From: Roseateles_E cavernae | GTDB lineage: Bacteria > Pseudomonadota > Gammaproteobacteria > Burkholderiales > Burkholderiaceae_C | Direction of reading: 5' to 3' | Length of the DNA stretch: 64,000 nt | Assembly (NCBI RefSeq): GCF_040187885.1 | Contig: NZ_JBDPLH010000005.1 | Coordinates: forward strand, 62,001 to 126,000 | Shown: positions 51,985 to 60,288 of the stretch, in pieces | Layout: every line of letters begins with the position of its first letter | Numbering within the stretch: position 1 is the stretch's first letter | Translations under genes and position numbers: made by a program | Notes under the pieces: model-generated | Seen by the model: only the letters and a program-made list of their open reading frames with translations | Database searches by the model: none | Told to the model about the DNA's origin: nothing

Positions 51985-52311
51985 TCAGAACGGAAACTTC
52001 ATGCCCGGGGGCAGCGGCATGCCGGCGGTCAGCTTGCCCATCTTTTCGGCGCTGACTTCCTCGGCGCGGCGCAGGCCGTCGTTGAAGGCTGCGGCGACCA
52101 GGTCTTCCAGCATGTCCTTGTCATCGGCCAGCAGGCTGGGATCGATGGTCAGGCGCTTGACCTCATGCTTGCAGGTCATCGTGACCTTGACCAGGCCGGC
52201 ACCCGACTGGCCCTCGACCTCGATATTGCCCAGCTCGTCCTGCGCCTTCTTGAGGTTGTCCTGCATGGCCTGGGCCTGCTTCATCAGGCCGGCGAGTTGA
52301 CCCTTCATCAT
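51985..52311 (-). CDS. YbaB/EbfC nucleoid-associated protein
   Basis: The 108-residue DNA-binding dimer has the family N-terminus QLAGLMKQAQAMQDNLKKAQ, the strand VKVTMTCKHEVKRLTIDPSLL and the C-terminal PLPPGMKFPF. It lies 21 bp after dnaX and 2 bp before recR. Confidence 0.95.
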   Translation of the reverse strand: MMKGQLAGLMKQAQAMQDNLKKAQDELGNIEVEGQSGAGLVKVTMTCKHEVKRLTIDPSLLADDKDMLEDLVAAAFNDGLRRAEEVSAEKMGKLTAGMPLPPGMKFPF

Positions 52312-52332
52312 GTGCGTATCTCCTAAAGATGT

Positions 52333-54327
52333 TCAGTGGGGTTTGATCGACCCGGGCACGATGCGCGCCGTCTTGAACTGGGCCAGCAGTTGCTGGACCA
52401 GCGGGTCTTGGAAAACGAATTGTTCGGTCTGGCGCTGGCGTGCCTGGACGTCCGCGGCATCGCGCAGCGCCGGCGAGTCCTGTGCCACGCCGGGCTCGAC
52501 CTCGATGGCCACCGGGCGCTCCAGCACCGCGGCCAGTGCCGCCTGCAGCTTGTCCTTCAGCGCCGGCTGGCGCAGCGACTCGCGCTCGACCTTCAGCCGT
52601 ATCAGCGCTGTCTCGGCCTGCTCGTCGAAGACGATGCACTCGGCCTGCAGTGCCAGCTCGCGGGCCAGCGCCACCAGGCTCAGGCGCTTGACCAGGCCGG
52701 CCCAGCGCTCGCCCAGCGGCGTCGGCGACAGCTGCACATCGCTGCCGGCGGTCGAGGCGTAGACACCGCCAGGGCTGTCCGACTCCGCCGGGCCATCCTC
52801 GCCGGCCTGCGCCAGCTGGCTGCCGCCCTCCTCATCGGCGGGCGGCGCATCCAGCCAGGGCGGCGGCTCGTCGGCCTCGCCGCGCTCGTCGATCACCACC
52901 GGGCGCGGACGCAGCCGGGCACTCAAGCTGCCGGCCTCGGCCTGGGCGCGCGGGGACATCGGCGCGGGCTGCGCCACCGGCGGCGGCGCAGGTTCGCGCA
53001 CCTCGACGGCCACCGGGCTGGGCGGCGGCTCGCTGGCAGGCGCTGTTGCGGGCTCGCTCGCAGGCACGCTTGAAAACTCCTGCACCGGGCTCGGCTTGGG
53101 CTCGGGCGGACGCACCACCAGGCTCGGCGCCGCTGGCCGCAGCAAGGGCGCACTCGCAGGTGCCGGAGCCGGCTCGGGCTTGCGCGGCGGGGCCGCTGCC
53201 TGGTTCAGTGCCGGGTTCGTCGCGATGCCGCCGGGCCGAAAGGCCAGCATGCGCAGCAGCACCATGGTCAGGCCGGCGTACTCGTCCGGCGCCAGGCCCA
53301 GCTCCTGCCGGCCATGCAGGGCCATGCTGTACATCAGCTGGATCTCGTCGGCCGGCAGCAGGCCGGCCAGGCGCCGGGCCTCGGCGCTGTCGGGGTCTTG
53401 ATCGTCCACGGCCTTCGGCGCGGCCTGGGCCACCGCCGTCTGCTGCAGCAGGCTGGCCAGGTCCTCCAGCGTGCCGGCGGCCGACAGGCCCAGGCTGCGC
53501 AAGCCATCGGCCTGGGCCACGACGGCCGCACCGTCGGCGGCCACCAGCGCATCCAGGATGGCCACCACATGGCCACGATCCACCGTGCCCAGCATCTGGC
53601 GCACACCGGCCTCGACCAGGGCACCGGCGCCAAACGCGATCGCCTGGTCGGTCAGCGACAGCGCATCGCGCATCGAGCCGCGCGCGGCGCGCGCCAGCAG
53701 GCGCAGCGCGCCGGCATCGGCCGCCACCTGTTCGGCCTCCAGCACCGCGCTCAGGTGCGACAGCACGGTCTGCGGCGCCATCGGCCGCAGATTGAACTGC
53801 AGGCAGCGCGACAGCACGGTGACCGGCACCTTCTGCGGGTCGGTCGTCGCCAGCACGAATTTCAGATAGTCCGGCGGCTCCTCCAGCGTCTTCAGCATCG
53901 CGTTGAAGGCGGTGTTCGACAGCATATGGACTTCGTCGATCATGTAGACCTTGAAGCGCCCGACCACCGGTTTATAGACCGACTGATCGAGCAGCTGCGA
54001 GATCTCCTCGACGCCCCGGTTCGAGGCCGCGTCCAGCTCCACATAGTCGACGAAGCGGCCGGCATCGATATCGCGGCAGGCCTCGCAGACGCCGCAGGGC
54101 TGGGCCGTGATCGTGCCCTGCCCATCGGCGCCGGTGCAGTTCAGGCTCTTGGCCAGGATGCGCGACACCGTGGTCTTGCCGACGCCGCGGGTGCCGGTGA
54201 ACAGATAGGCATGGTGCAGGCGCTGCTGGGTCAGCGCATTGGCCAGGGCCTGGACCACATGCTCTTGGCCCCGCAGTTCCTCGAAACTGTGGGGGCGGTA
54301 TTTGCGGGCGAGGACCTGGTAACTCAT
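52333..54327 (-). CDS. dnaX: DNA polymerase III subunit gamma/tau
   Basis: The clamp-loader ATPase has 664 residues. The AAA+ module has Walker A FTGTRGVGKTTVSRIL, the four-cysteine zinc site CTGADGQ...CGVCEAC, VYMIDEVHMLSNTAFNAML (Walker B) and sensor LEEPPDYLKFVLATTDPQKVP. A long Pro/Ala-rich linker (about residues 390-530) and a tau-type C-terminal domain follow. No A-rich slippery heptamer with stem-loop is evident, so tau is probably the main product. The ATG at 54327 follows TAGAAT by 8 nt without a Shine-Dalgarno. It starts the dnaX-ybaB-recR-MAPEG operon. Confidence 0.96.
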   Translation of the reverse strand: MSYQVLARKYRPHSFEELRGQEHVVQALANALTQQRLHHAYLFTGTRGVGKTTVSRILAKSLNCTGADGQGTITAQPCGVCEACRDIDAGRFVDYVELDAASNRGVEEISQLLDQSVYKPVVGRFKVYMIDEVHMLSNTAFNAMLKTLEEPPDYLKFVLATTDPQKVPVTVLSRCLQFNLRPMAPQTVLSHLSAVLEAEQVAADAGALRLLARAARGSMRDALSLTDQAIAFGAGALVEAGVRQMLGTVDRGHVVAILDALVAADGAAVVAQADGLRSLGLSAAGTLEDLASLLQQTAVAQAAPKAVDDQDPDSAEARRLAGLLPADEIQLMYSMALHGRQELGLAPDEYAGLTMVLLRMLAFRPGGIATNPALNQAAAPPRKPEPAPAPASAPLLRPAAPSLVVRPPEPKPSPVQEFSSVPASEPATAPASEPPPSPVAVEVREPAPPPVAQPAPMSPRAQAEAGSLSARLRPRPVVIDERGEADEPPPWLDAPPADEEGGSQLAQAGEDGPAESDSPGGVYASTAGSDVQLSPTPLGERWAGLVKRLSLVALARELALQAECIVFDEQAETALIRLKVERESLRQPALKDKLQAALAAVLERPVAIEVEPGVAQDSPALRDAADVQARQRQTEQFVFQDPLVQQLLAQFKTARIVPGSIKPH

Positions 54328-54335
54328 GGGGGCGC

Positions 54336-54341
54336 ATTCTA
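54336..54341 (-). promoter_or_regulatory. Putative -10 hexamer abutting dnaX ATG
   Basis: TAGAAT on the minus strand ends 8 nt before the dnaX start codon. No Shine-Dalgarno is present. Confidence 0.4.
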
Positions 54342-54380
54342 CGGGCGCGCCCAGCCCCGCCACAGGCCTGGCGCATGGTC

Positions 54381-54386
54381 GATAAT
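54381..54386 (+). promoter_or_regulatory. Putative -10 hexamer abutting the PurM-family gene ATG
   Basis: GATAAT ends 8 nt before the ATG at 54395. It is divergent from the dnaX hexamer 40 bp away, and again no Shine-Dalgarno is visible. Confidence 0.4.
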
Positions 54387-54394
54387 CCCGCCCC

Positions 54395-55522
54395 ATGAGC
54401 ACGCATGCCCCCTCCTCTCCCGACACCCTCAGCTACGAGCAGGCCGGTGTCAATTACGACCTGATCGACCCGCTGAAGATCGCCGCCCAGCGCGCTGCGG
54501 CGGCCACCGGCGCCCATCTGGGCGGCCATGGCTTCAGCGAGGTGCCGGCCTCGCGCGGCGAGTCGGCCTATGTGGTGGATGTCGGGCCCTTCTACATCGC
54601 CTCCATCGTCGAATGCCTGGGCACCAAGACCCTGGTGGCCGACGAGATGGCGCGCCTGACCGGCAAGAGCAGCTATTACGCCGGCATCGCCCAGGACACC
54701 ATCGCGATGGCCGTCAACGACCTGATCACCGTCGGCGCCACGCCGCTGGTGGTGCAGGCCTACTGGGCCGCCGGCGGCTCGGACTGGTTCGGCGACAAGG
54801 CCCGCGCGCAAGCCCTGGTCGAGGGCTGGAAGAAGGCCTGCGACACCTGCGCCGTGGCCTGGGGCGGCGGCGAGACCCCCGCGCTGGCCGGCATCGTCGA
54901 GGACGGTCGCATCGACCTGGCTGCCTCCTGCACAGGCCTGATCAATCCCAAGAGCCGGCTGTCGGTCGGCGACGATCTGGCCGCCGGTGATGCCATCGTG
55001 CTCCTGGCCTCCAGCGGCATCCACGCCAACGGCCTGAGCCTGGCGCGTAAGCTGGTGGAGCGTCTGCCAAAGGGCTACCTGACCGAGATCGAACCAGGCC
55101 TCACTTACGGCGACGCACTGCTGGCCCCCACCGTGCTGTATTCGCCGGTTACCGAGGCGCTCTTCAAGGCCGGCATCCAGCCCCACTACTGCGCCAACAT
55201 CACCGGTCACGGCTGGCGCAAGCTGCTGCGCCACCCGGCCCAATTCAGCTACCGCATCCACACGGTGCCGCCGGTCACGCCGGTGCTGAAGTTCATGCAG
55301 GAACAGGCCAAGCAGGACGACCGCGAGGCCTACTCGACCCTGAACATGGGGGCAGGTTTTGCCATCTTCGTGCCGGCCGCCGATGCCCAGCGCACCGTCG
55401 AGGTGGCCAAGGCCTGCGGCATCGAGGCCTGGGTGGCCGGCAGCCTGGAAGAAGGCGAGAAGCAGCTGCTGATCGAGCCGCTGAACATCCGCTTCAGCGA
55501 CGACGATCTGCAGCTGCGCTGA
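54395..55522 (+). CDS. Divergent PurM-family (AIR synthase-related) protein
   Basis: The 375-residue protein has the PurM/AIR synthase fold: SYEQAGVNYDLIDPLKIAAQ at the start, AMAVNDLITVGATPLVVQAYWAAG, GGGETPALAGIV, VLLASSGIHANGLSLARKLV and GHGWRKLLRH. The canonical substrate loop GTDGVGTK is replaced by ECLGTKTLVADE, losing the Asp-Gly-Val core. Several PurM family members (ThiL, SelD, HypE, PurL) share the fold, so this may be a paralogue with another substrate, not true aminoimidazole ribotide synthase. It is divergent from dnaX. Confidence 0.75.
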   Translation: MSTHAPSSPDTLSYEQAGVNYDLIDPLKIAAQRAAAATGAHLGGHGFSEVPASRGESAYVVDVGPFYIASIVECLGTKTLVADEMARLTGKSSYYAGIAQDTIAMAVNDLITVGATPLVVQAYWAAGGSDWFGDKARAQALVEGWKKACDTCAVAWGGGETPALAGIVEDGRIDLAASCTGLINPKSRLSVGDDLAAGDAIVLLASSGIHANGLSLARKLVERLPKGYLTEIEPGLTYGDALLAPTVLYSPVTEALFKAGIQPHYCANITGHGWRKLLRHPAQFSYRIHTVPPVTPVLKFMQEQAKQDDREAYSTLNMGAGFAIFVPAADAQRTVEVAKACGIEAWVAGSLEEGEKQLLIEPLNIRFSDDDLQLR

Positions 55523-55585
55523 GCCCCGACCGGGCTTGACAGCCTCGCTGGCGCCGACCAAGCTTGCCCCCAACAGGGGGCGGTG

Positions 55586-55963
55586 ATGGATTGGTTCTAC
55601 TCGGGGATGCTGCGAATGCACGAGCTGCTGGCCTGGGCCAGCCTCGTGCTTTTTTTTGCCCGCGGCCTGGCCGCCCAGGTCAAGGCCGAATGGGGTGATG
55701 ACGACCGCCTGCGCGCGATCTCCTTCGGCCTGCACTTTCTGCTGGCCGTCTCCGGCCTGAGCCTGTGGGGGCTGCTGCACTACGACCTGCTGCGTGACAG
55801 CTGGCTGGCCGCCAAGCTGCTGGCGCTGTGCGCCTATGCGGCCTGCGCCCACTGGACCGTCGTGAGCCGCGACTACCGCCTGCCCGCCTATCTCGGTGCG
55901 CTGGCCCTGCTGGGCTATGCCATCGGCGCCTCGATGACGCGCTCCGCCACGCTGGGGCTGTAG
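55586..55963 (+). CDS. Small SirB2-like membrane protein
   Basis: The 125-residue protein has four predicted transmembrane helices. An N-terminal MHELLAWASLVLFFARG and a mid-protein H-F-L-L-A-V-S-G-L stretch recall the SirB2 family, a group of unknown function. The assignment is tentative. A GGGGG stretch upstream could serve as the ribosome binding site. A GTG one codon earlier (55583) is an alternative start. It is co-directional with the PurM-family gene and precedes the 4.5S RNA gene. Confidence 0.65.
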   Translation: MDWFYSGMLRMHELLAWASLVLFFARGLAAQVKAEWGDDDRLRAISFGLHFLLAVSGLSLWGLLHYDLLRDSWLAAKLLALCAYAACAHWTVVSRDYRLPAYLGALALLGYAIGASMTRSATLGL

Positions 55964-56004
55964 TCGGCGCACCCCATGTTCAGAGAAGGCCGGCGCGCAT
56001 CGCA

Positions 56005-56010
56005 TACAAT
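56005..56010 (+). promoter_or_regulatory. -10 element of the SRP RNA gene
   Basis: TACAAT (56005-56010) places transcription start near 56017, where the 5' arm of the SRP RNA begins. The -35 is not clear. Confidence 0.6.
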
Positions 56011-56015
56011 GCTCG

Positions 56016-56116
56016 CTGACGGGCCTCCTCGCATGGAAGCACGGCCAACCGGGTCAGATGGGGAACCAAGCAGCCCTAACTGTTGTGACCAGTGCCGGGG
56101 GTAAGGCTCGTCAACC
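56016..56116 (+). ncRNA. ffs: Signal recognition particle 4.5S RNA
   Basis: Domain IV is unmistakable: GTCAGATGGGGAACCAAG at 56056 onward, with the GGAA tetraloop and the AGCAGCC asymmetric loop that bind Ffh. The ends pair, TGACGGGCCT (56017-56026) with AGGCTCGTCA (56104-56113). The length of about 100 nt fits the small bacterial form. Exact ends are estimated. It is close to dnaX, a common location in proteobacteria. The remainder of the gap up to 56297 is pyrimidine-rich and holds no gene I can support. Confidence 0.93.
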
Positions 56117-56297
56117 TCCCTCTTCCCCCTCTCTTCGCGCCGCCATTCTGGCGCTGCGCCCGCTCCCCAAGATATCGTCAGCTCAAGCTCGGCCGATTTG
56201 CGCCGATAAACAGCCATCACCGCCGCCCGGCGGTGCCCGCCATGGCTGTACGGCACCGCGTTCGGCCAGTTTCCTCCCTCCCGATGTCTGGTCTCGC

Positions 56298-57815
56298 ATG
56301 AAGCTCAACACACGAATCCTGCTGCTTTGCGGCACCGCACTGCTTGGCGTGGTGCTGCTGGCCGCGATCTCGCTGACCACCTTGAAGCAGTCGATGATGA
56401 AGGAGCGCACCGCCCAGCTCTCGACCCTGGTGCTGCTGGCGCACTCGGCCCTGGAAAAGCTGCATGCCCAGGAAAAAGCCGGCGAGATCTCCAAGGCCGA
56501 TGCGCAAAAGGAAGGCAAGCGCATCATCGGCAGCTTCCGCAAGGACGAGCTCTATTTCTTCGTCCGCGGCTACTCGGATGACATCAACCATGTGCACCCC
56601 AACCCCAAGCGCATCGGCATCGTCGACGCCAAGGGCGGCAAGGAGGCCGGCGAGCGCTACCGCAAGGCCCTGGCCGGCCAGACCATAGGCACGGTCATCG
56701 CACCGGGCACCCGGCCCGGCACCGAGGGCAAGGTGGACAAGCTCTACGCGGTGATCAAGTTCGAGCCCTGGGACTGGATCATCGGCTTTGGCGACTACAT
56801 CGACGACATCGACACCGCGTTCTGGCGCAGCGCGACCGTGCTGCTCTCGGTCGGCGGCGTGCTGATGCTGGTGGTCGGCGGCCTGGGCTGGCGCATGATG
56901 GGCAATATCTACCGCCAGCTCGGCGGCGAGCCCGACTACGCGGCCGATATCGTGCGCCGCATCGGCGCCGGCGACCTCGGTGTCAAGGTGCTGCTGCGAT
57001 CCGGCGACCAGCACAGCCTGCTGGCCGCGATGCAGCAGATGCAGCAAAGCCTGGCCGGCACGGTGCGCCAGATCCGCGACTCCACCGACACCATCGCCAC
57101 CGCCTCGGGCCAGATCGCCGCCGGCAACCTGGACCTGTCGGGCCGCACCGAAGCCCAGGCCAGCGCGCTCGAGCAGACCGCGGCCTCGATGGAGGAGCTG
57201 ACCGCCACGGTCAAGCAGAACGCCGACAACGCCCGCCAGGCCAACCAGCTGGCGATGTCGGCCTCGGCCGTGGCCGTGCAGGGCGGCGAGGTGGTCAGCC
57301 AGGTGGTGCAGACCATGAACTCGATCAGCGGCTCGTCGAAGAAGATCGTCGACATCATCGGTGTGATCGACGGCATCGCCTTCCAGACCAATATCCTGGC
57401 GCTGAACGCGGCGGTCGAAGCGGCGCGGGCCGGCGAGCAGGGCCGCGGCTTCGCGGTGGTCGCCTCCGAGGTGCGCGGCCTGGCCCAGCGCTCGGCGGCT
57501 GCGGCCAAGGAGATCAAGGGCCTGATCGTCGACTCGGTCGAGAAGGTCGACAGCGGCAGCGCCCTGGTCGGCCAGGCCGGCGCGACGATGGAGCAGATCG
57601 TCGCCAGCGTGAAGCGGGTCACCGACATCGTCGGCGAGATCAGCAGCGCCAGCGTCGAGCAGACGGCCGGCATCGAGCAGATCCACCAGGCCATCACCCA
57701 GATGGATCAGGCCACCCAGCAGAATGCCGCGCTGGTGGAAGAGGCCTCGGCCGCCGCCACCTCGCTGCAGCAGCAGTCGCAGCAGCTGGTCGCTGCGGTC
57801 AGCGTGTTCAGCTGA
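56298..57815 (+). CDS. Methyl-accepting chemotaxis protein with Cache-type sensor
   Basis: The 505-residue chemoreceptor has TM1 (ILLLCGTALLGVVLLAAISL) and a single-Cache-like periplasmic domain (RKDELYFFVRGYSDDINHVHPNPKRIG..., FEPWDWIIGFGDYIDDID). TM2 and a HAMP region follow, with a cytoplasmic signalling domain carrying the hairpin GIAFQTNILALNAAVEAARAG split by its tip. The ligand is unknown, though such Cache domains often bind small organic acids. No other chemotaxis genes are adjacent. The next genes encode kinase-HDOD proteins on the opposite strand. Confidence 0.94.
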   Translation: MKLNTRILLLCGTALLGVVLLAAISLTTLKQSMMKERTAQLSTLVLLAHSALEKLHAQEKAGEISKADAQKEGKRIIGSFRKDELYFFVRGYSDDINHVHPNPKRIGIVDAKGGKEAGERYRKALAGQTIGTVIAPGTRPGTEGKVDKLYAVIKFEPWDWIIGFGDYIDDIDTAFWRSATVLLSVGGVLMLVVGGLGWRMMGNIYRQLGGEPDYAADIVRRIGAGDLGVKVLLRSGDQHSLLAAMQQMQQSLAGTVRQIRDSTDTIATASGQIAAGNLDLSGRTEAQASALEQTAASMEELTATVKQNADNARQANQLAMSASAVAVQGGEVVSQVVQTMNSISGSSKKIVDIIGVIDGIAFQTNILALNAAVEAARAGEQGRGFAVVASEVRGLAQRSAAAAKEIKGLIVDSVEKVDSGSALVGQAGATMEQIVASVKRVTDIVGEISSASVEQTAGIEQIHQAITQMDQATQQNAALVEEASAAATSLQQQSQQLVAAVSVFS

Positions 57816-57824
57816 AGGGCAGGC

Positions 57825-60251
57825 TCAGCTGGCCTGCCTGAAGGCCATCACCGCCTGGTTGCGCAGCGTGCGCAGCAGCGACAGCTCCTTCTCGCCCAGA
57901 TCGATGCCGCCGGGCCGGGCCTTGTCGGCATAGATCATCGCGAACGGCGCGCCCTTGACCGCCATCGGCAGTATCAGGAAGCTGGCCGCCTTCGGCGCAC
58001 CGAGGAACCAGGCCGGCAGGCGCTCGGCGATCTTGGGCACCGAGGCGTCGGCGATCAGCGTGTCGACGCCCTTCTGGCAGACCGCCGAGAACAGATCGGC
58101 CGTGACCCCGGGCGTGCCGCGCAGCGGCACGCGGAACAGCGGCGCCACCGCCTCGACCCCCTCGCCCAGGCCGAAGCGGCCGGTCAGGGTTTCGGTCTTC
58201 GGGTCGCGCAGGCAGAACACCACACGCCGGAAGCCGAGGCTGCGGTAGATGGTCTCCAGAATCATGCGCAGCACTTCGTTGAGCTTGAAGTTCTCGACCA
58301 TCGCATTGGTGATGTCCTGGATGCCGGCGGCCAGGGTCTCGCTGGCCTGCTCGCGCGAGACCTCGGCCTCGCTGCGCTGCAGGGTCGGCTCGGCCAGCAA
58401 GGTCGCATGCAGCTCGTGCGGCGACAGGCTGTCATCGACGGTGGGGGTCAGCGGCGCCAGCAGACGCTGGGCCGGTGAGTTCTTGGCCAGGCTGATGCCC
58501 ATGGCCTGGGCCAGCTGGGCCAGGCGCTGGCGGGCCTGATCGGCGGCCGCATCGAAGGCCTCGACCGGCACCCCCAGCGCGCGCGAGTAGCGCTGCGCCA
58601 TCGCCTTGAGCTTGGCATGGGTCTCGGCCGGCTCGGTCTGCAGGATCGCGTCGGACATCTCGTTGGCCGCCCGCGCCAGCCAGCGCTGGCGCTCGGCCGG
58701 GTTGTCCTGCAGCCGCGTCGGCACATCGCCGTCGGGCCGGCGCATGCTGCGCTGCAGGCTGTCCGGCAGCCCCCATTGCTTGGCCACGCCCAGGCCCAGC
58801 TGCTCATAGCTCAGGCCCAGCACCTGGGCCGAGGCCAGCGCCTCGCTGACCGGCGCAGCGGGCCCGGCCGTGTCGCCACCGGCGCGGCGCTCGGGCCGCG
58901 TGATGCGGCGCACCTGCTGGGCTTCCTCGGGAAAGTAGAACTCGGTCAGCAAACGGCCCAGATTCTGGAACATCGCGGCGAGAAAACTCTCCTCGTTTTC
59001 GCGCTGCACCAGGCACAGCTCGCGGGCCAGCGAGCCGGCCATCAGCGAGCGCAGGAACTCCTCGCGCAAGAGCTGGGCATGGGCCTTGTTCTCCATGCGC
59101 TCGAGCAGGATCAGCGACAGCGCCAGATTGCGGATGCCGGCAAAGCCGATCAGCGCGGCGGCACGCGAGACCGTCGAGATGCTGCCGCCGCCGGCATGGC
59201 TGAACTGGGCGGTGTTGACCAGGCGCAGCAGCTTGTGGGTCAGCGCCACGTCCTTCAGGATCTCGTTGGAGAGGCTGGTGATGCTCTCGTTCTCGGACAG
59301 GGTCAGGCGCTGGATGCGGCCGACCGAATCGGACATGGCCGGGAAGTCGGTCTTGTGGCGCATGCGGCGCAGCAGGAACTCCAGCGCCGCCGTGTCGCCC
59401 GCTTCGCTGCTGGGCGCCACCGCCGGGTGCAGCCATTCGTTGAGGGCATCGTGAAAGGCCTTGGCCGTGGGCCAGCGTCGCGTCGCATCGCGCGCCAGGC
59501 CGCGCAGCACGATGGCGCGCAGCGCATCGTCGACCTCGGCATTGAGCCCCGGCGGCAGGGCCAGGTCTTGCTCGATGACGCGGCGCACCGCGCGCCAGGG
59601 ATCGGGATCGGCGTTCAGACGCTGGCCCGACAGCAGCTCGCCCAGCATCACCGCGGCCGCGAACACATCCATCTGCGGGCTCGGCGCCTCGCCGCGCGCG
59701 GCCTCGGGCGAGATATAGCCGGGCGTGCCGACGATGCCTTGCGGCTTGCCGGCGTCCGTCAGCCGTGCAGCGATGCCGAAGTCCATCACCCGCGCCCGGC
59801 CCTTGGCGTCGAGCAGGATGTTGGAGGGCTTCAGATCGCGGTGCACGACGCCGGCGGCATGCGCGACCTGCAGGCCGTCGAGCACGCCCAGCATCAGCTC
59901 CACCGCGTCGCGCGGGCGCAGCGCCGGGCCGCTGCGCAGGCGCTCGCTGAGCGTCGGGCCGGCCACATACTCGAACACCAGATAGGCCTGGCCGCCCTGC
60001 ATATCGGCCTCGAACACCGGCACGATATTCGGATGCGTCAGGCGGCTGACGGCGCGGGCCTCGTGCAGCCAGGCCTCGACATTGGCCGGCGTGGCGCCGG
60101 CCAGCAAGACCTTCAGCGCCACCTCGCGGTCCAGCCGCGGGTCATGCGCCAGCCAGACCGTCGCCTGCGCGCCCTGCCCGAGCCGGCGCAAGGGGCGAAA
60201 GCGCCCCAGCGCAGGCGGCATCTGCGGTGCGGTGGGTGTGGAGGGAAGCAT
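57825..60251 (-). CDS. Ser/Thr protein kinase fused to HDOD and GAF domains
   Basis: The 808-residue protein has three parts. Residues 15-280 are a Hanks-type kinase with the glycine loop LGQGAQATVW, K47, HRDLKPSN (D139, N144) and D157-F-G, so it looks active. Residues about 295-500 are an HDOD domain (output module found in c-di-GMP and motility signalling). Residues about 640-805 are a GAF domain, which may bind a small ligand or nucleotide. No transmembrane segment is present. The fusion suggests a sensor kinase that controls HDOD output. It lies directly downstream of a related pseudokinase-HDOD gene. Confidence 0.92.
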   Translation of the reverse strand: MLPSTPTAPQMPPALGRFRPLRRLGQGAQATVWLAHDPRLDREVALKVLLAGATPANVEAWLHEARAVSRLTHPNIVPVFEADMQGGQAYLVFEYVAGPTLSERLRSGPALRPRDAVELMLGVLDGLQVAHAAGVVHRDLKPSNILLDAKGRARVMDFGIAARLTDAGKPQGIVGTPGYISPEAARGEAPSPQMDVFAAAVMLGELLSGQRLNADPDPWRAVRRVIEQDLALPPGLNAEVDDALRAIVLRGLARDATRRWPTAKAFHDALNEWLHPAVAPSSEAGDTAALEFLLRRMRHKTDFPAMSDSVGRIQRLTLSENESITSLSNEILKDVALTHKLLRLVNTAQFSHAGGGSISTVSRAAALIGFAGIRNLALSLILLERMENKAHAQLLREEFLRSLMAGSLARELCLVQRENEESFLAAMFQNLGRLLTEFYFPEEAQQVRRITRPERRAGGDTAGPAAPVSEALASAQVLGLSYEQLGLGVAKQWGLPDSLQRSMRRPDGDVPTRLQDNPAERQRWLARAANEMSDAILQTEPAETHAKLKAMAQRYSRALGVPVEAFDAAADQARQRLAQLAQAMGISLAKNSPAQRLLAPLTPTVDDSLSPHELHATLLAEPTLQRSEAEVSREQASETLAAGIQDITNAMVENFKLNEVLRMILETIYRSLGFRRVVFCLRDPKTETLTGRFGLGEGVEAVAPLFRVPLRGTPGVTADLFSAVCQKGVDTLIADASVPKIAERLPAWFLGAPKAASFLILPMAVKGAPFAMIYADKARPGGIDLGEKELSLLRTLRNQAVMAFRQAS

Positions 60252-60288
60252 GGGGACCTTGTTCTAGAAATCGTGGCGAGCGGGCGAA

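Noticed and set aside
52333..54327. Programmed frameshift making gamma from dnaX
   Set aside because: No A-rich slippery heptamer was seen near the domain III/IV boundary, and the tau frame is open to the end.
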